DNA of 64,000 nucleotides, taken from the NCBI GenBank assembly GCA_027491155.1, contig JAIXWR010000035.1, positions 124,001 through 188,000 of the forward strand, written 5' to 3'. Every line of letters starts with the position of its first letter. Within the stretch, counting starts at the first letter, position 1. The notes beneath the pieces were generated by a model. The model searched no databases and was not told where the DNA came from. It saw nothing but the letters and a program-made list of their open reading frames with translations. Source of the DNA: Verrucomicrobiaceae bacterium (GTDB lineage: Bacteria > Verrucomicrobiota > Verrucomicrobiia > Verrucomicrobiales > Akkermansiaceae). Shown here piece by piece: positions 32,587 to 39,717 of this stretch. A program made the translations under genes and the position numbers.

Positions 32587-34232
32587 GCGAAGAGTCCGCC
32601 GAACCCCGGGCCGTGATCCGCCACCGCCGCCGCTGGAGCAGCGTCTGGCTGGTGCCCCTGCTCGCATTGATCGTGGCCGGCGGCCTCGTCTGGAAGCACT
32701 ACGCCGGCCGCGGCCCGATCGCCCATATCCGCTTCGAGACGGCCGAAAGCATCAAGGCCGGCGTCACCGAAGTCCGCTGCCGCTCGGTCCGTGTCGGCGT
32801 GGTGGAGGAAATCGATCTCGCCGGTGATCTCGGATCCGTCGTCGCCCAGGTCCGCATGGACCCCGGCCACGCCGCGCTGCTGCGCGAAGGCACCCGCTTC
32901 TGGGTCGTTAAAGCACGCCTCTCCGCCGGCTCGGTCTCCGGTGCCAGCACCCTGCTCGAAGGCGCCTACCTCGAGATCGACCCCGGCGACGGCACCAACC
33001 CCGTCCACCACTACGTCGGACTCGAGGAACCGCCCGTCACCAAGGCCAGCGTGCCCGGCCTCCGCCTGACCCTGGTGGCCGAAGACGCCGGCTCCCTCAC
33101 CGTCGGCTCGCCGATCTATCACCGCGGCTTCGAAGTCGGGCGGGTCGAAAGCCGCATCCTCGAGATCGAGCAACGCCGCATCCGCTTCGACGTCTTCATC
33201 GAGGAGGAATACGCCGGCCTCGTCCGCCAGGGGACCTGCTTCTGGAACACCAGCGGGATCGATGTCACCGCCGGGGCCGATGGTTTCAAGCTCAGCACGC
33301 CTTCCTTCCAGGCCATGCTTTCCGGCGGCGCTTCCTTCGCCGTACCGAAAGGCGGCAAACGCGGCGAACCCATCGAGGACGGCGCCACCTTCGAACTCTA
33401 TCCCGACGAGGATGCCGCCCTGAAGTCCGTCTTCACGCCCGACCACCGCATCCTGCTCTTCTTCGACCAGTCCGTCCGCGGCCTCTCCCCCGGCGCCCCC
33501 GTGGAGTTCCGCGGCATCCCGCTCGGCCGGGTGGCAGAGATCAGCTTCGCGCACTCCCCCGTCGGCGACTCCCGCGTGCCGGTCCTCATCGAGATCGACA
33601 CGGACACGCTCAGCAAGGCACTCGAGGACATCAAGGACCAGGGACAAGTCCTCGCCGAATCCGTCCGCCGCGGCCTCCGCGCCAAGCTCAGCACCGGCTC
33701 GCTCCTAACCGGCGCGCTCTTCATCGACCTCGACTTCATCCCCGCCGCCGCTCCCGCCGAACTCACGCGGATCGGCGACTTCGACGTCATCCCCACCGAA
33801 TCCTCCGGCCTCGCCCTGCTGCAGGACAAGGTCAACGCCATCCTCGCCAAGCTCGAAGCCCTCCCGCTCGAAAGCACCCTAACCAAGTTCGGCAACGCCG
33901 CCGACGAGATCGCCGTGACCGTCAAGGACGTCCGCGGCACTCTCGACGAGGCCGAGGCGATGCTTGCGGAAGCCAAAAAGCTGCTCGCCAGCGACAACAC
34001 CCAGAACCTCACCGCGGAGCTCGAGGCAACCCTGAAGGAAGTCCGCAGCAGCGTCGAAAGCCTCGGCCCGCAGGGTGCTGTCCAAGGCGATCTCAGTCGC
34101 ACCCTCGACGAACTCCGCTCCGCCCTCCGCTCCTTCAAGACGCTCTCCGACTCCATCGAGGAAAAGCCCAACTCCTTGCTCTTCGGCCGCGAAGGCTCCG
34201 GCGACCCCAAGCCCCGCGCCAAAGGGCGTTAA
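32583..34232 (+). CDS. pqiB: PqiB-like MCE (MlaD) domain lipid transport protein
   Basis: 549 aa. One N-terminal membrane anchor (WLVPLLALIVAGGLVW) is followed by three MCE domains. Their starts are visible as IRFETAESIKAGVTEVRCRS, LVAEDAGSLTVGSPIYHRGF and FFDQSVRGLSPGAPVEFRGI. The C-terminal ~110 residues are helical and coiled-coil-like (LDEAEAMLAEAKKLL, ELEATLKEVRSSVESL). PqiB forms hexameric tubes that carry lipids across the periplasm. The gene ends where the heptad repeat begins; its stop (TAA, 34230-34232) shares bases with the first repeat unit. Confidence 0.9.
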   Translation: MSEESAEPRAVIRHRRRWSSVWLVPLLALIVAGGLVWKHYAGRGPIAHIRFETAESIKAGVTEVRCRSVRVGVVEEIDLAGDLGSVVAQVRMDPGHAALLREGTRFWVVKARLSAGSVSGASTLLEGAYLEIDPGDGTNPVHHYVGLEEPPVTKASVPGLRLTLVAEDAGSLTVGSPIYHRGFEVGRVESRILEIEQRRIRFDVFIEEEYAGLVRQGTCFWNTSGIDVTAGADGFKLSTPSFQAMLSGGASFAVPKGGKRGEPIEDGATFELYPDEDAALKSVFTPDHRILLFFDQSVRGLSPGAPVEFRGIPLGRVAEISFAHSPVGDSRVPVLIEIDTDTLSKALEDIKDQGQVLAESVRRGLRAKLSTGSLLTGALFIDLDFIPAAAPAELTRIGDFDVIPTESSGLALLQDKVNAILAKLEALPLESTLTKFGNAADEIAVTVKDVRGTLDEAEAMLAEAKKLLASDNTQNLTAELEATLKEVRSSVESLGPQGAVQGDLSRTLDELRSALRSFKTLSDSIEEKPNSLLFGREGSGDPKPRAKGR

Positions 34233-34297
34233 GTTCCAAGTTAGAAGTTCCAAGTGCCAATCGGCGAAGTTCCAAGTTAGAAGTTCCAAGTGCCAAT
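34231..34297. repeat. Double 31-bp repeat made of 7-base units
   Basis: AAGTTCC AAGTTAG AAGTTCC AAGTGCC AAT occurs twice (34231-34261 and 34267-34297), identical and separated by CGGCG. Each copy is four heptads. A related reverse-oriented array, CTTGGCA CTTGGCA CTTACTT, lies at 34339-34359. The array spans the end of pqiB and the possible start of pqiC. Confidence 0.8.
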
Positions 34298-34949
34298 GAA
34301 CAGCCAACCGATACCGCCCCAAGGTTCTTCCTGCCTTTCTTGGCACTTGGCACTTACTTGTCCCCCGAAGCCTTGGCGAAGGGGGATCACTTGGAACTTC
34401 AAACGCCTCTTCGTTCTCGCGTTCGCCCTCGTCGTCAGCAGCTGCGCCACGCCCAAATCCTTCTACGTCCTCACCGCCGAAGGCCCCGCGCCCTCCGGCG
34501 GCGGCACCGCCATCGGCGTCGGTCCGGTGTCCCTTGCCGGCTATCTCGACCGCTCCAACCTCGTGTTTCAGGAAAGCGGCAACCGCATGTCCGTCGCCGA
34601 ATCCCATCGCTGGGCGGGCGATCTTGAAGAGAACATCGCCCGCGTCACCGCCACCAACCTCGGCCGCCGCCTCGGCACCGGCAACATCCGCACCTACCCC
34701 TGGGGCAGCGATGGCGAACTGCGCTACCAGGTCACCCTCGACATCCGCCAACTCCACGGCACCGCCGACGGCGATGCCGTGCTCGACGCCGCCTGGCGCG
34801 TCTATTCCCTGCCCGACCGCCGCATGATCGCCTCGAAATCCTGGTCCGGCACCGAGCCCCTCGCCGCCGATGGCTTCGACGCCGTCGCCGCCGCTCAGAG
34901 CCGCCTGTTGGGCCGCCTCGCCGGCGAGATCGCCGCGACGGTGCGCTGA
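34296..34949 (+). CDS. pqiC: PqiC-like ABC-type auxiliary lipoprotein
   Basis: 217 aa from the first ATG. Residues ~38-52 (KRLFVLAFALVVSSCATP) form a lipoprotein signal with Cys, followed by the PqiC-like domain (KSFYVLTAEGP, VGPVSLAGYLDRSNLVF, RWAGDLEENIARVTATNL). PqiC is the outer-membrane lipoprotein partner of PqiB. No ATG, GTG or TTG lies in frame just before the signal peptide. The nearest (34296 or GTG 34290) is inside the heptad array, giving an odd ~37-residue leader. A recent repeat insertion that displaced the native start is likely. Confidence 0.8.
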   Translation: MNSQPIPPQGSSCLSWHLALTCPPKPWRRGITWNFKRLFVLAFALVVSSCATPKSFYVLTAEGPAPSGGGTAIGVGPVSLAGYLDRSNLVFQESGNRMSVAESHRWAGDLEENIARVTATNLGRRLGTGNIRTYPWGSDGELRYQVTLDIRQLHGTADGDAVLDAAWRVYSLPDRRMIASKSWSGTEPLAADGFDAVAAAQSRLLGRLAGEIAATVR

Positions 34950-34981
34950 ACGCCGGCCCGGCATGCCTCCCCGCCCCACCC

Positions 34982-35010
34982 TTGACCCGGCATCCCGCAG
35001 GGCTTAATAA
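34982..35010 (+). promoter_or_regulatory. Sigma-70-type promoter of the L,D-transpeptidase operon
   Basis: TTGACC (34982-34987), a 17-base spacer, then TAATAA (35005-35010), close to the -35 and -10 consensus with ideal spacing. The start codon is at 35030, so the leader would be short. One of the clearest promoters in the window. Confidence 0.6.
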
Positions 35011-35029
35011 TCCGCGCATCCGAATCACC

Positions 35030-35647
35030 ATGAAAGCCTTCCACCTCTCCACCGCGCTGCTTTCGTTGCTCGCCTTTTCCTGCGCCGATCTCGATGGCAC
35101 GATGGCGAACATGCGCGGCGAGTCGCGCTACCTCGCCGGCTTCGACGGCAAGCGGGAGCACGATTGGAAATCCAGCCCGATCCCCGACGACGTGTCGTAT
35201 TGGGACGGCGACCACTTGACCGGGCCGGCTTCCATCCGCATCAACCTCACCCAGCAGAAGGCCTTCTTCTACAAGGGCGGGGTGCTTGCCGGCGTGTCCA
35301 AGATTTCCACCGGCAAGGAAGGCCGCGGCACGCCGTCCGGCACATACAAGGTCAACAAGAAGATCAAGAACCACCGCTCCTCCAGCTACGGCATGTTCAA
35401 GGAAAAGGGCACCGACCGGATCGTCGACGACGACGCCGAAGCCCACAATGAACCGGTGCCTCCCGGCTGCTACTACGAGGGTGCGCCGATGTTCAACTAC
35501 CTGAACTTCGCCCCGGCCATCGGCATGCACACCGGCTACCTGCCGGGCTACGCCGCCTCACACGGCTGCGTCCGCATGCCCGATCGCATGGCCCAGAAGT
35601 TCTTCGAAAACGCCCCGGTTGGAACCCCGGTCATCGTCGAGCGATGA
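35030..35647 (+). CDS. L,D-transpeptidase (YkuD domain)
   Basis: 205 aa. An N-terminal signal ends in AFSCAD, where the Cys could be lipidated. The catalytic domain starts around IRINLTQQKAFFYKGG and has the active site HTGYLPGYAASHGCVRMP, with the conserved His and the nucleophilic Cys in SHGCVRM. Such enzymes make 3-3 peptidoglycan cross-links or attach proteins to the wall in the periplasm. An upstream in-frame start at 34982 is rejected because it would lie within the promoter. The stop overlaps the rhodanese start by 4 bases. Confidence 0.9.
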   Translation: MKAFHLSTALLSLLAFSCADLDGTMANMRGESRYLAGFDGKREHDWKSSPIPDDVSYWDGDHLTGPASIRINLTQQKAFFYKGGVLAGVSKISTGKEGRGTPSGTYKVNKKIKNHRSSSYGMFKEKGTDRIVDDDAEAHNEPVPPGCYYEGAPMFNYLNFAPAIGMHTGYLPGYAASHGCVRMPDRMAQKFFENAPVGTPVIVER

Positions 35648-35988
35648 GCGGACTTCTGCCGGACCCGGAAGCGGGCATGGAAATCACTCCCGGCCGGGTG
35701 GCGGAGCTTCTTCCCGCCATCGCCCGTGGTGAGATCGCCCTGATCGACTGCCGCGAGGACGACGAATGGCGCTTCAACCGCATCGAAGGCGCCCGGCTCG
35801 TTCCCCTCTCCTCTTTCGGCGGCGCTCCGGTCCCCGAAGGCCCCGCCATCATCTACTGCCACCACGGCATGCGTTCGCTCCGCGCCACCAGCCACTGGCG
35901 CTCCCGCGGCAACCAACAGGTCTGGTCGATGTCCGGCGGCATCCACCAATGGTCCACCGAGATCGATCCCGGCGTGCCGGTCTACTAG
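35644..35988 (+). CDS. Rhodanese-like domain protein
   Basis: 114 aa, a single rhodanese domain: [20 protein letters not shown], then [18 protein letters not shown], and the active-site loop YCHHGMRS with the candidate sulfur-accepting Cys. A cytoplasmic sulfurtransferase or redox function is likely; the acceptor is unknown. It is coupled to the L,D-transpeptidase gene by an ATGA overlap, which is an operon relation but not evidence of a shared pathway. Confidence 0.87.
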   Translation: MSGLLPDPEAGMEITPGRVAELLPAIARGEIALIDCREDDEWRFNRIEGARLVPLSSFGGAPVPEGPAIIYCHHGMRSLRATSHWRSRGNQQVWSMSGGIHQWSTEIDPGVPVY

Positions 35989-36010
35989 ATCCGGCCGACT
36001 CACCGCCCCC

Positions 36011-36463
36011 ATGCGCGCCGTCGTCCAACGCGTTTCCTCCGCCTCCGTGAGCATCGCCGGCGAAACGGTCGCTTCCATCGGCAGCGGCCTGCTCGTGCTG
36101 CTCGGCATCGAGGACGGCGACGCGGCCGAAGACATCGCCTGGCTGGCTCCGAAGATCGCCCGCATGCGCATCTTCCCCGACGAGGCCGGCCTGATGAACC
36201 TCGCCCTCACCGACACCGGCGGCGACGCCATTGTCGTCAGCCAGTTCACGCTCCACGCCTCGACAAAAAAGGGCAACCGCCCCTCCTTCATCCGCGCCGC
36301 GCGACCCGAAATCTCCGAGCCGCTCTATCGGAGCTTCTGCGAAGCCCTCGATCAAGAACTCGCCAAACCCGTCGGCCGCGGCCGCTTCGGCGCCGACATG
36401 CAAGTCGCCCTCATCAACGACGGCCCCGTCACCATCGTCATCGACACCAAGAACCGCGAGTGA
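36011..36463 (+). CDS. dtd: D-aminoacyl-tRNA deacylase
   Basis: 150 aa. Removes D-amino acids, and glycine from tRNA-Ala, mischarged on tRNA. It has the canonical [15 protein letters not shown] start, the active-site [17 protein letters not shown] and the C-terminal [10 protein letters not shown], in which the Gly-Pro dipeptide cross-subunit motif is intact. Length is normal. It lies 22 bases after the rhodanese gene and is probably the last gene of that operon. The heptad array begins 27 bases later. Confidence 0.95.
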   Translation: MRAVVQRVSSASVSIAGETVASIGSGLLVLLGIEDGDAAEDIAWLAPKIARMRIFPDEAGLMNLALTDTGGDAIVVSQFTLHASTKKGNRPSFIRAARPEISEPLYRSFCEALDQELAKPVGRGRFGADMQVALINDGPVTIVIDTKNRE

Positions 36464-36490
36464 ACGGAAGCGCTACCGCATACTTCCCCG

Positions 36491-36587
36491 CTGCTTCCCC
36501 TGTCCCCTGTCCCCTGTCTTTCCACTGATCACTGATCACTGATCACTGATCACTGATCACTGATCACTCGGCACTCGGCACCCGGCA
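36491..36587. repeat. Long heptad tandem array (CCCTGTC / ACTGATC / ACTCGGC units)
   Basis: CCCTGTC x3 (36498-36518), then after a short junction ACTGATC x6 exactly (36524-36565), then ACTCGGC x2 and ACCCGGC (36566-36586). All units are seven bases long. The far end is coding on the reverse strand: it encodes the last residues and stop of the DUF2809-like gene. Confidence 0.9.
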
Positions 36588-36980
36588 CTTTCTCCCCACC
36601 ACCTCCCCCGCCACCCCGATCCCCACCCCGACGGCGTAGCACAGCAGATCCGTCGCCACCCAGCCCCTGCCCAGCACCAGAGCGCCGGGCCGTGTCGCGC
36701 GGATCCGGTCAAGCCAGTTCGCCTCCCAGAGCTGGCTGAACTCCACCGCAAAGGAGATCCCCAGCGCCGCTGCTGCCAGGATACCCGTCCGCGCCGCGGG
36801 AAAGAGCAGCCCGAGCCCCAGGAATACCATCAGCGCCCACAGGGTGTCCCCGGCATAGGCCGCGACCCAGCCGGGCAAGACCGATGCACCCGCCGAACGC
36901 GAACCCAGGCCCGCCGCGATCACCAACGCCAGCCACCCGGCACGGACCCACCGGTTCCGGAGCGGCGGCCCGGTTCTCAC
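36564..36980 (-). CDS. DUF2809-like small membrane protein
   Basis: 138 aa, four hydrophobic helices. Family features: GLGSRSAGASVLPGWVAAYA, GDTLWALMVFLGLGLLFP, FAVEFSQLWEANWLDRIR and LGRGWVATDLLCYAVGVG, the SRK-like start and the VEFSQ helix typical of DUF2809. Function unknown. The GTG start overlaps the stop of the upstream gene by 4 bases. The last seven residues (CRVPSAE) and the TGA stop are encoded by the heptad array, so the natural C-terminus may have been altered by repeat growth. Confidence 0.8.
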   Translation of the reverse strand: MRTGPPLRNRWVRAGWLALVIAAGLGSRSAGASVLPGWVAAYAGDTLWALMVFLGLGLLFPAARTGILAAAALGISFAVEFSQLWEANWLDRIRATRPGALVLGRGWVATDLLCYAVGVGIGVAGEVVGRKCRVPSAE

Positions 36981-38233
36981 TTCTTGATCCGGATCGAGGT
37001 CCCGCAGAACGTGCAGTTGAACCATCGGAACGCCAGCACGTGCATCGCCACCGCCCCGATGTAGCCGAAGACCGGCAGGTGGTGCGCCTTCTTGTTCTTC
37101 AGGCACTGCTTCGGCACGTAGATCCGCTGGGCGCAGACCCGGCATTTCGCGCGGGTGCCGACGAAGGCGTAAAGCAGCCCCAGCACCGGCAGGGCGATCG
37201 GAAAGGCGATGATCCAATGAGGCACCCACGGGAACTTCTCCGGCATCAGGTCGGAAAGGATCAGCAAGGGCGCCGCCACCACCGCCAGCGGCAGGCAAAG
37301 CTGGAGCAGGATCAGGAACAGGCCGCCGAACCAGACCATGAAAGGCCGGTCGTGCAGCACGCCGCGGATGTAGAACTTCGATCCCGGCTTGCGTCCGGCG
37401 TTCGTTTCAGGACGCGGCGCGCGCAGCAGGGCGATCCGCTCGTCCTCCATCCCGGCCCGGGTCGAGGCGGCGCGCACCGGAGGGGCGTCGCCCTGCGCTT
37501 CCTCGATCGTCCGGACCTTGGCAACGTCGATCCCGCGCCGGCCGACGGAAAAGCCGAGATCGGCCACCTGCACCGCCCCGCTCGCGGTCGCGCGACGGCT
37601 CGCGGCCGGTGCGGCGGGCAAGTCCTTGCGCCGGGGTTTCTCGACCATCACCCGGACTTCCATGTCCCCGAAGGCGCGGTTGAGCACCGGCGCCACCGGA
37701 ATCTCCGACGGCGCGATTCCCCGCTCCGCCAGCATCCGGGCGGGAATCGGCAGCGCGAAAGGCGCCGCGGCAAGCATCTCGATCACGTCGGGCTCCGCCT
37801 CGAAATTGACCGGCCCGGAAAGGGCCTTGAGCTCGGCTTCGCCGGAGTCCTCGGGCGGCTCGGAAGCGGCGGACTTCGCCGGCCTTGAAGCGGGAAGCGG
37901 ATCCTTCGTGGCCGACTTCGCCGCGGACTTGGCGCGGCTCGCACGGCGGGGCTTATCCGGCGGGGCTGCATCGCGCGGGGCCGCTGCCTTTCTCCCGGCC
38001 GGCTTCGCCGCTCCCGGCTCGATCATCCGGCCGGCGGCCGAAATCCAGCGCTCCACCTTCTTCCGCTCCGGGGTCCGCGGGACGATCCGCAGCATCTCGT
38101 TGGCCGCTTTGATCTCCTTCAGCAGCACCTCGATGTCCGCCCGCGCCAAGGCATGGGCGTCCGTCCAGCCGGTGGCGACCAGCAACTCGGCCTCGTCCGT
38201 GCCGATTCCATCGATGTTCTTGAGTTCCGACAT
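36977..38233 (-). CDS. DUF4332-like helix-hairpin-helix protein with membrane segment and zinc ribbon
   Basis: 418 aa. Residues 1-70 (MSELKNIDGIGTDEAELLVA, then WTDAHALARADI) look like a DUF4332 helix-hairpin-helix pair. A long Ala/Lys/Pro-rich disordered region (residues ~75-290) with basic runs follows. Two or three membrane helices (residues ~305-370) and a C-terminal zinc-ribbon pair, CRVCAQR ... CTFCGTS, complete it. Such fusions have no assigned role; a membrane-tethered nucleic-acid or protein-binding function is a guess. The ATG at 38233 is chosen at the start of the conserved domain. It is translationally coupled to the DUF2809 gene. Confidence 0.62.
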   Translation of the reverse strand: MSELKNIDGIGTDEAELLVATGWTDAHALARADIEVLLKEIKAANEMLRIVPRTPERKKVERWISAAGRMIEPGAAKPAGRKAAAPRDAAPPDKPRRASRAKSAAKSATKDPLPASRPAKSAASEPPEDSGEAELKALSGPVNFEAEPDVIEMLAAAPFALPIPARMLAERGIAPSEIPVAPVLNRAFGDMEVRVMVEKPRRKDLPAAPAASRRATASGAVQVADLGFSVGRRGIDVAKVRTIEEAQGDAPPVRAASTRAGMEDERIALLRAPRPETNAGRKPGSKFYIRGVLHDRPFMVWFGGLFLILLQLCLPLAVVAAPLLILSDLMPEKFPWVPHWIIAFPIALPVLGLLYAFVGTRAKCRVCAQRIYVPKQCLKNKKAHHLPVFGYIGAVAMHVLAFRWFNCTFCGTSIRIKK

Positions 38234-38408
38234 CCCCCCGGTGCGAAAGCCCGAGCCTAGGCAACCGGGCGCGGCTGGCAAGGCCTCATCCGGGCACGGA
38301 GGAACCGGTTCGCCGTGTCCATCCCACAGGTCCCTGTCTGACCGGTTTAGCAGCCGGGTGAACTACCGATGCGCCGCGGGAACCGCCATACAGCCTGAAC
38401 CGCGATGG

Positions 38409-38488
38409 TCCCTGAGGGATGGCACGCTCCGCATATTGACAGCCTCAGTCATGTTGACTGGATTGCGGCCCGAGACGGGCTGCCCTAC
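38409..38488 (-). repeat. Two REP-like elements at the end of the defence operon
   Basis: Read on the reverse strand, GTAG (CTAC at 38485-38488) precedes GGCA and the hairpin GCCCGTCTCGGGC (38468-38480). A second has GGAG (CTCC at 38427-38430) followed by CGTGCCA and TCCCTCAGGGA (38409-38419). The first GTAG contains the TAG stop of the GIY-YIG gene. The rest of 38234-38484 holds no gene that I can support. Confidence 0.55.
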
Positions 38489-39717
38489 GAAGCAACTGGA
38501 ACAATCTCCGCGGTGGCTGGCTCATAACGGTAGTTTCCGATACTCCCGTCCATCAGCTTCCCAATCGCCTCCTCGATCACCGCATAGGGCGCAAGAAACC
38601 ACTCGCGAGGAGTCACCTCGAAACCGAAGCGGTCCTTCAGCTCGAAATCCAGACGCGCGCTGCCGAAAAACTTGTGAAGCAGCGCTTCCAGCCGCTTCCG
38701 GTTGATTTGCGCGAGCTTGTAGGTCGCGACGATCTCAACGTCCGCCAGCAGGTAAGTGGGATCCTTCCTTGCATTGGCGATCCGCACCTTCACCTCGCCT
38801 CCGGTCACTCCAATCTTGTGCAGCACCAGCCGGTTCTCGGCGACAAACGGATGATCCGACTTGCTGCGCAGCACGTAGATGTAGCCCGAAGGGATGTCAT
38901 CTTCCTCTTCTTCACCCGAGAAAAGAGGCCCGAAATCCGGCTCCGTGATCCGGCGGCTGACCTTGTCCTTGTTCAGCGCCCGTTGGAGCGAGCGCAGCAG
39001 CAGGTCGCTTTCCGTGCCGTTGTCATAAACGACCCGGAGCCGGCGGTCGGGCCTGCCGTATTCGCTGACGAATTCCTCGCCCATGTCCGCCACGATGACC
39101 TTCTGGCCATCCAGAATGAACAAGTCGCCCTTCTGCACGTTGGCGTAATCCTTGTACTTGAAGGTTTGCCGCTGGCCGCTCGACAACTCTTGCTGCACCC
39201 GCTCGAAGACCGGCCGGAACGCATCGAAATCCTCACAGGGATTCCTCTTCGCCACCTCCTCCGCCGCGCGAATCTCTTCCCGGGAACGCACGTGCCTTAG
39301 CTCCGCGATATCGCGTTCTTCCCCATCGTCCCCGCGCAGGGCGGACAGAAGCTCGTCATCGCTCGGCACCTCCGCCACCGCGGTACCCGGCCGGTCCCCG
39401 CCCGGTTCTTCGCGCAGACCGCCGGTGCCCCGCCCGATTGGTGCCGATGAAAGCAAACCGCGGGGATCCCGCTCCTTCAGCACCGCCCGGCACTCCGCGG
39501 ACCCACGGATCCGGTCCAACCTCACCGCATAGAGCCTTTCGAAAATGTCCCGATCTTCGCCATGCTGCGGCAGGCGGTCGTGCTCCGAGACGAAGCGCTC
39601 GATCTCCTCGAAGCCCGCAATGATCCGCTGCTCTTTCGCGGAGCTGGCGCCGCCCTTCGCCGGTTTGGCGTAGCCGCTCAGCTCCGACCGGAGTTCATCG
39701 AGGTCGATCTCACTCAT
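38485..39717 (-). CDS. GIY-YIG nuclease domain protein (T5orf172-like)
   Basis: 410 aa. The C-terminal third carries a GIY-YIG-type nuclease of the T5orf172 class: GYIYVLRSKSD, LHKIGVTGGEVKVRIANA (the conserved lysine, isoleucine-glycine and arginine) and a closing PREWF. The N-terminal ~270 residues are unrecognised: helical, with GQRQTFKYKDYANVQKGD and QKVIVADMGEEFVSEYG suggesting a beta-rich middle domain. It is the last gene of a four-gene operon, and its start overlaps the helicase stop by 8 bases. A DNA-cleaving role in a restriction complex is inferred. Its TAG stop lies inside a REP element. Confidence 0.8.
   Translation of the reverse strand: MSEIDLDELRSELSGYAKPAKGGASSAKEQRIIAGFEEIERFVSEHDRLPQHGEDRDIFERLYAVRLDRIRGSAECRAVLKERDPRGLLSSAPIGRGTGGLREEPGGDRPGTAVAEVPSDDELLSALRGDDGEERDIAELRHVRSREEIRAAEEVAKRNPCEDFDAFRPVFERVQQELSSGQRQTFKYKDYANVQKGDLFILDGQKVIVADMGEEFVSEYGRPDRRLRVVYDNGTESDLLLRSLQRALNKDKVSRRITEPDFGPLFSGEEEEDDIPSGYIYVLRSKSDHPFVAENRLVLHKIGVTGGEVKVRIANARKDPTYLLADVEIVATYKLAQINRKRLEALLHKFFGSARLDFELKDRFGFEVTPREWFLAPYAVIEEAIGKLMDGSIGNYRYEPATAEIVPVAS

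Noticed and set aside
36491-36587. CRISPR array
   Set aside because: Repeats are seven bases with no spacers, and no cas gene is near.
38330-38400. tRNA-Ser(GCU)-like stretch on the reverse strand
   Set aside because: An anticodon-loop-like CTGCTAA and a GGTAG D-loop-like word occur, but the acceptor stem, five-base anticodon stem and T-loop do not form.
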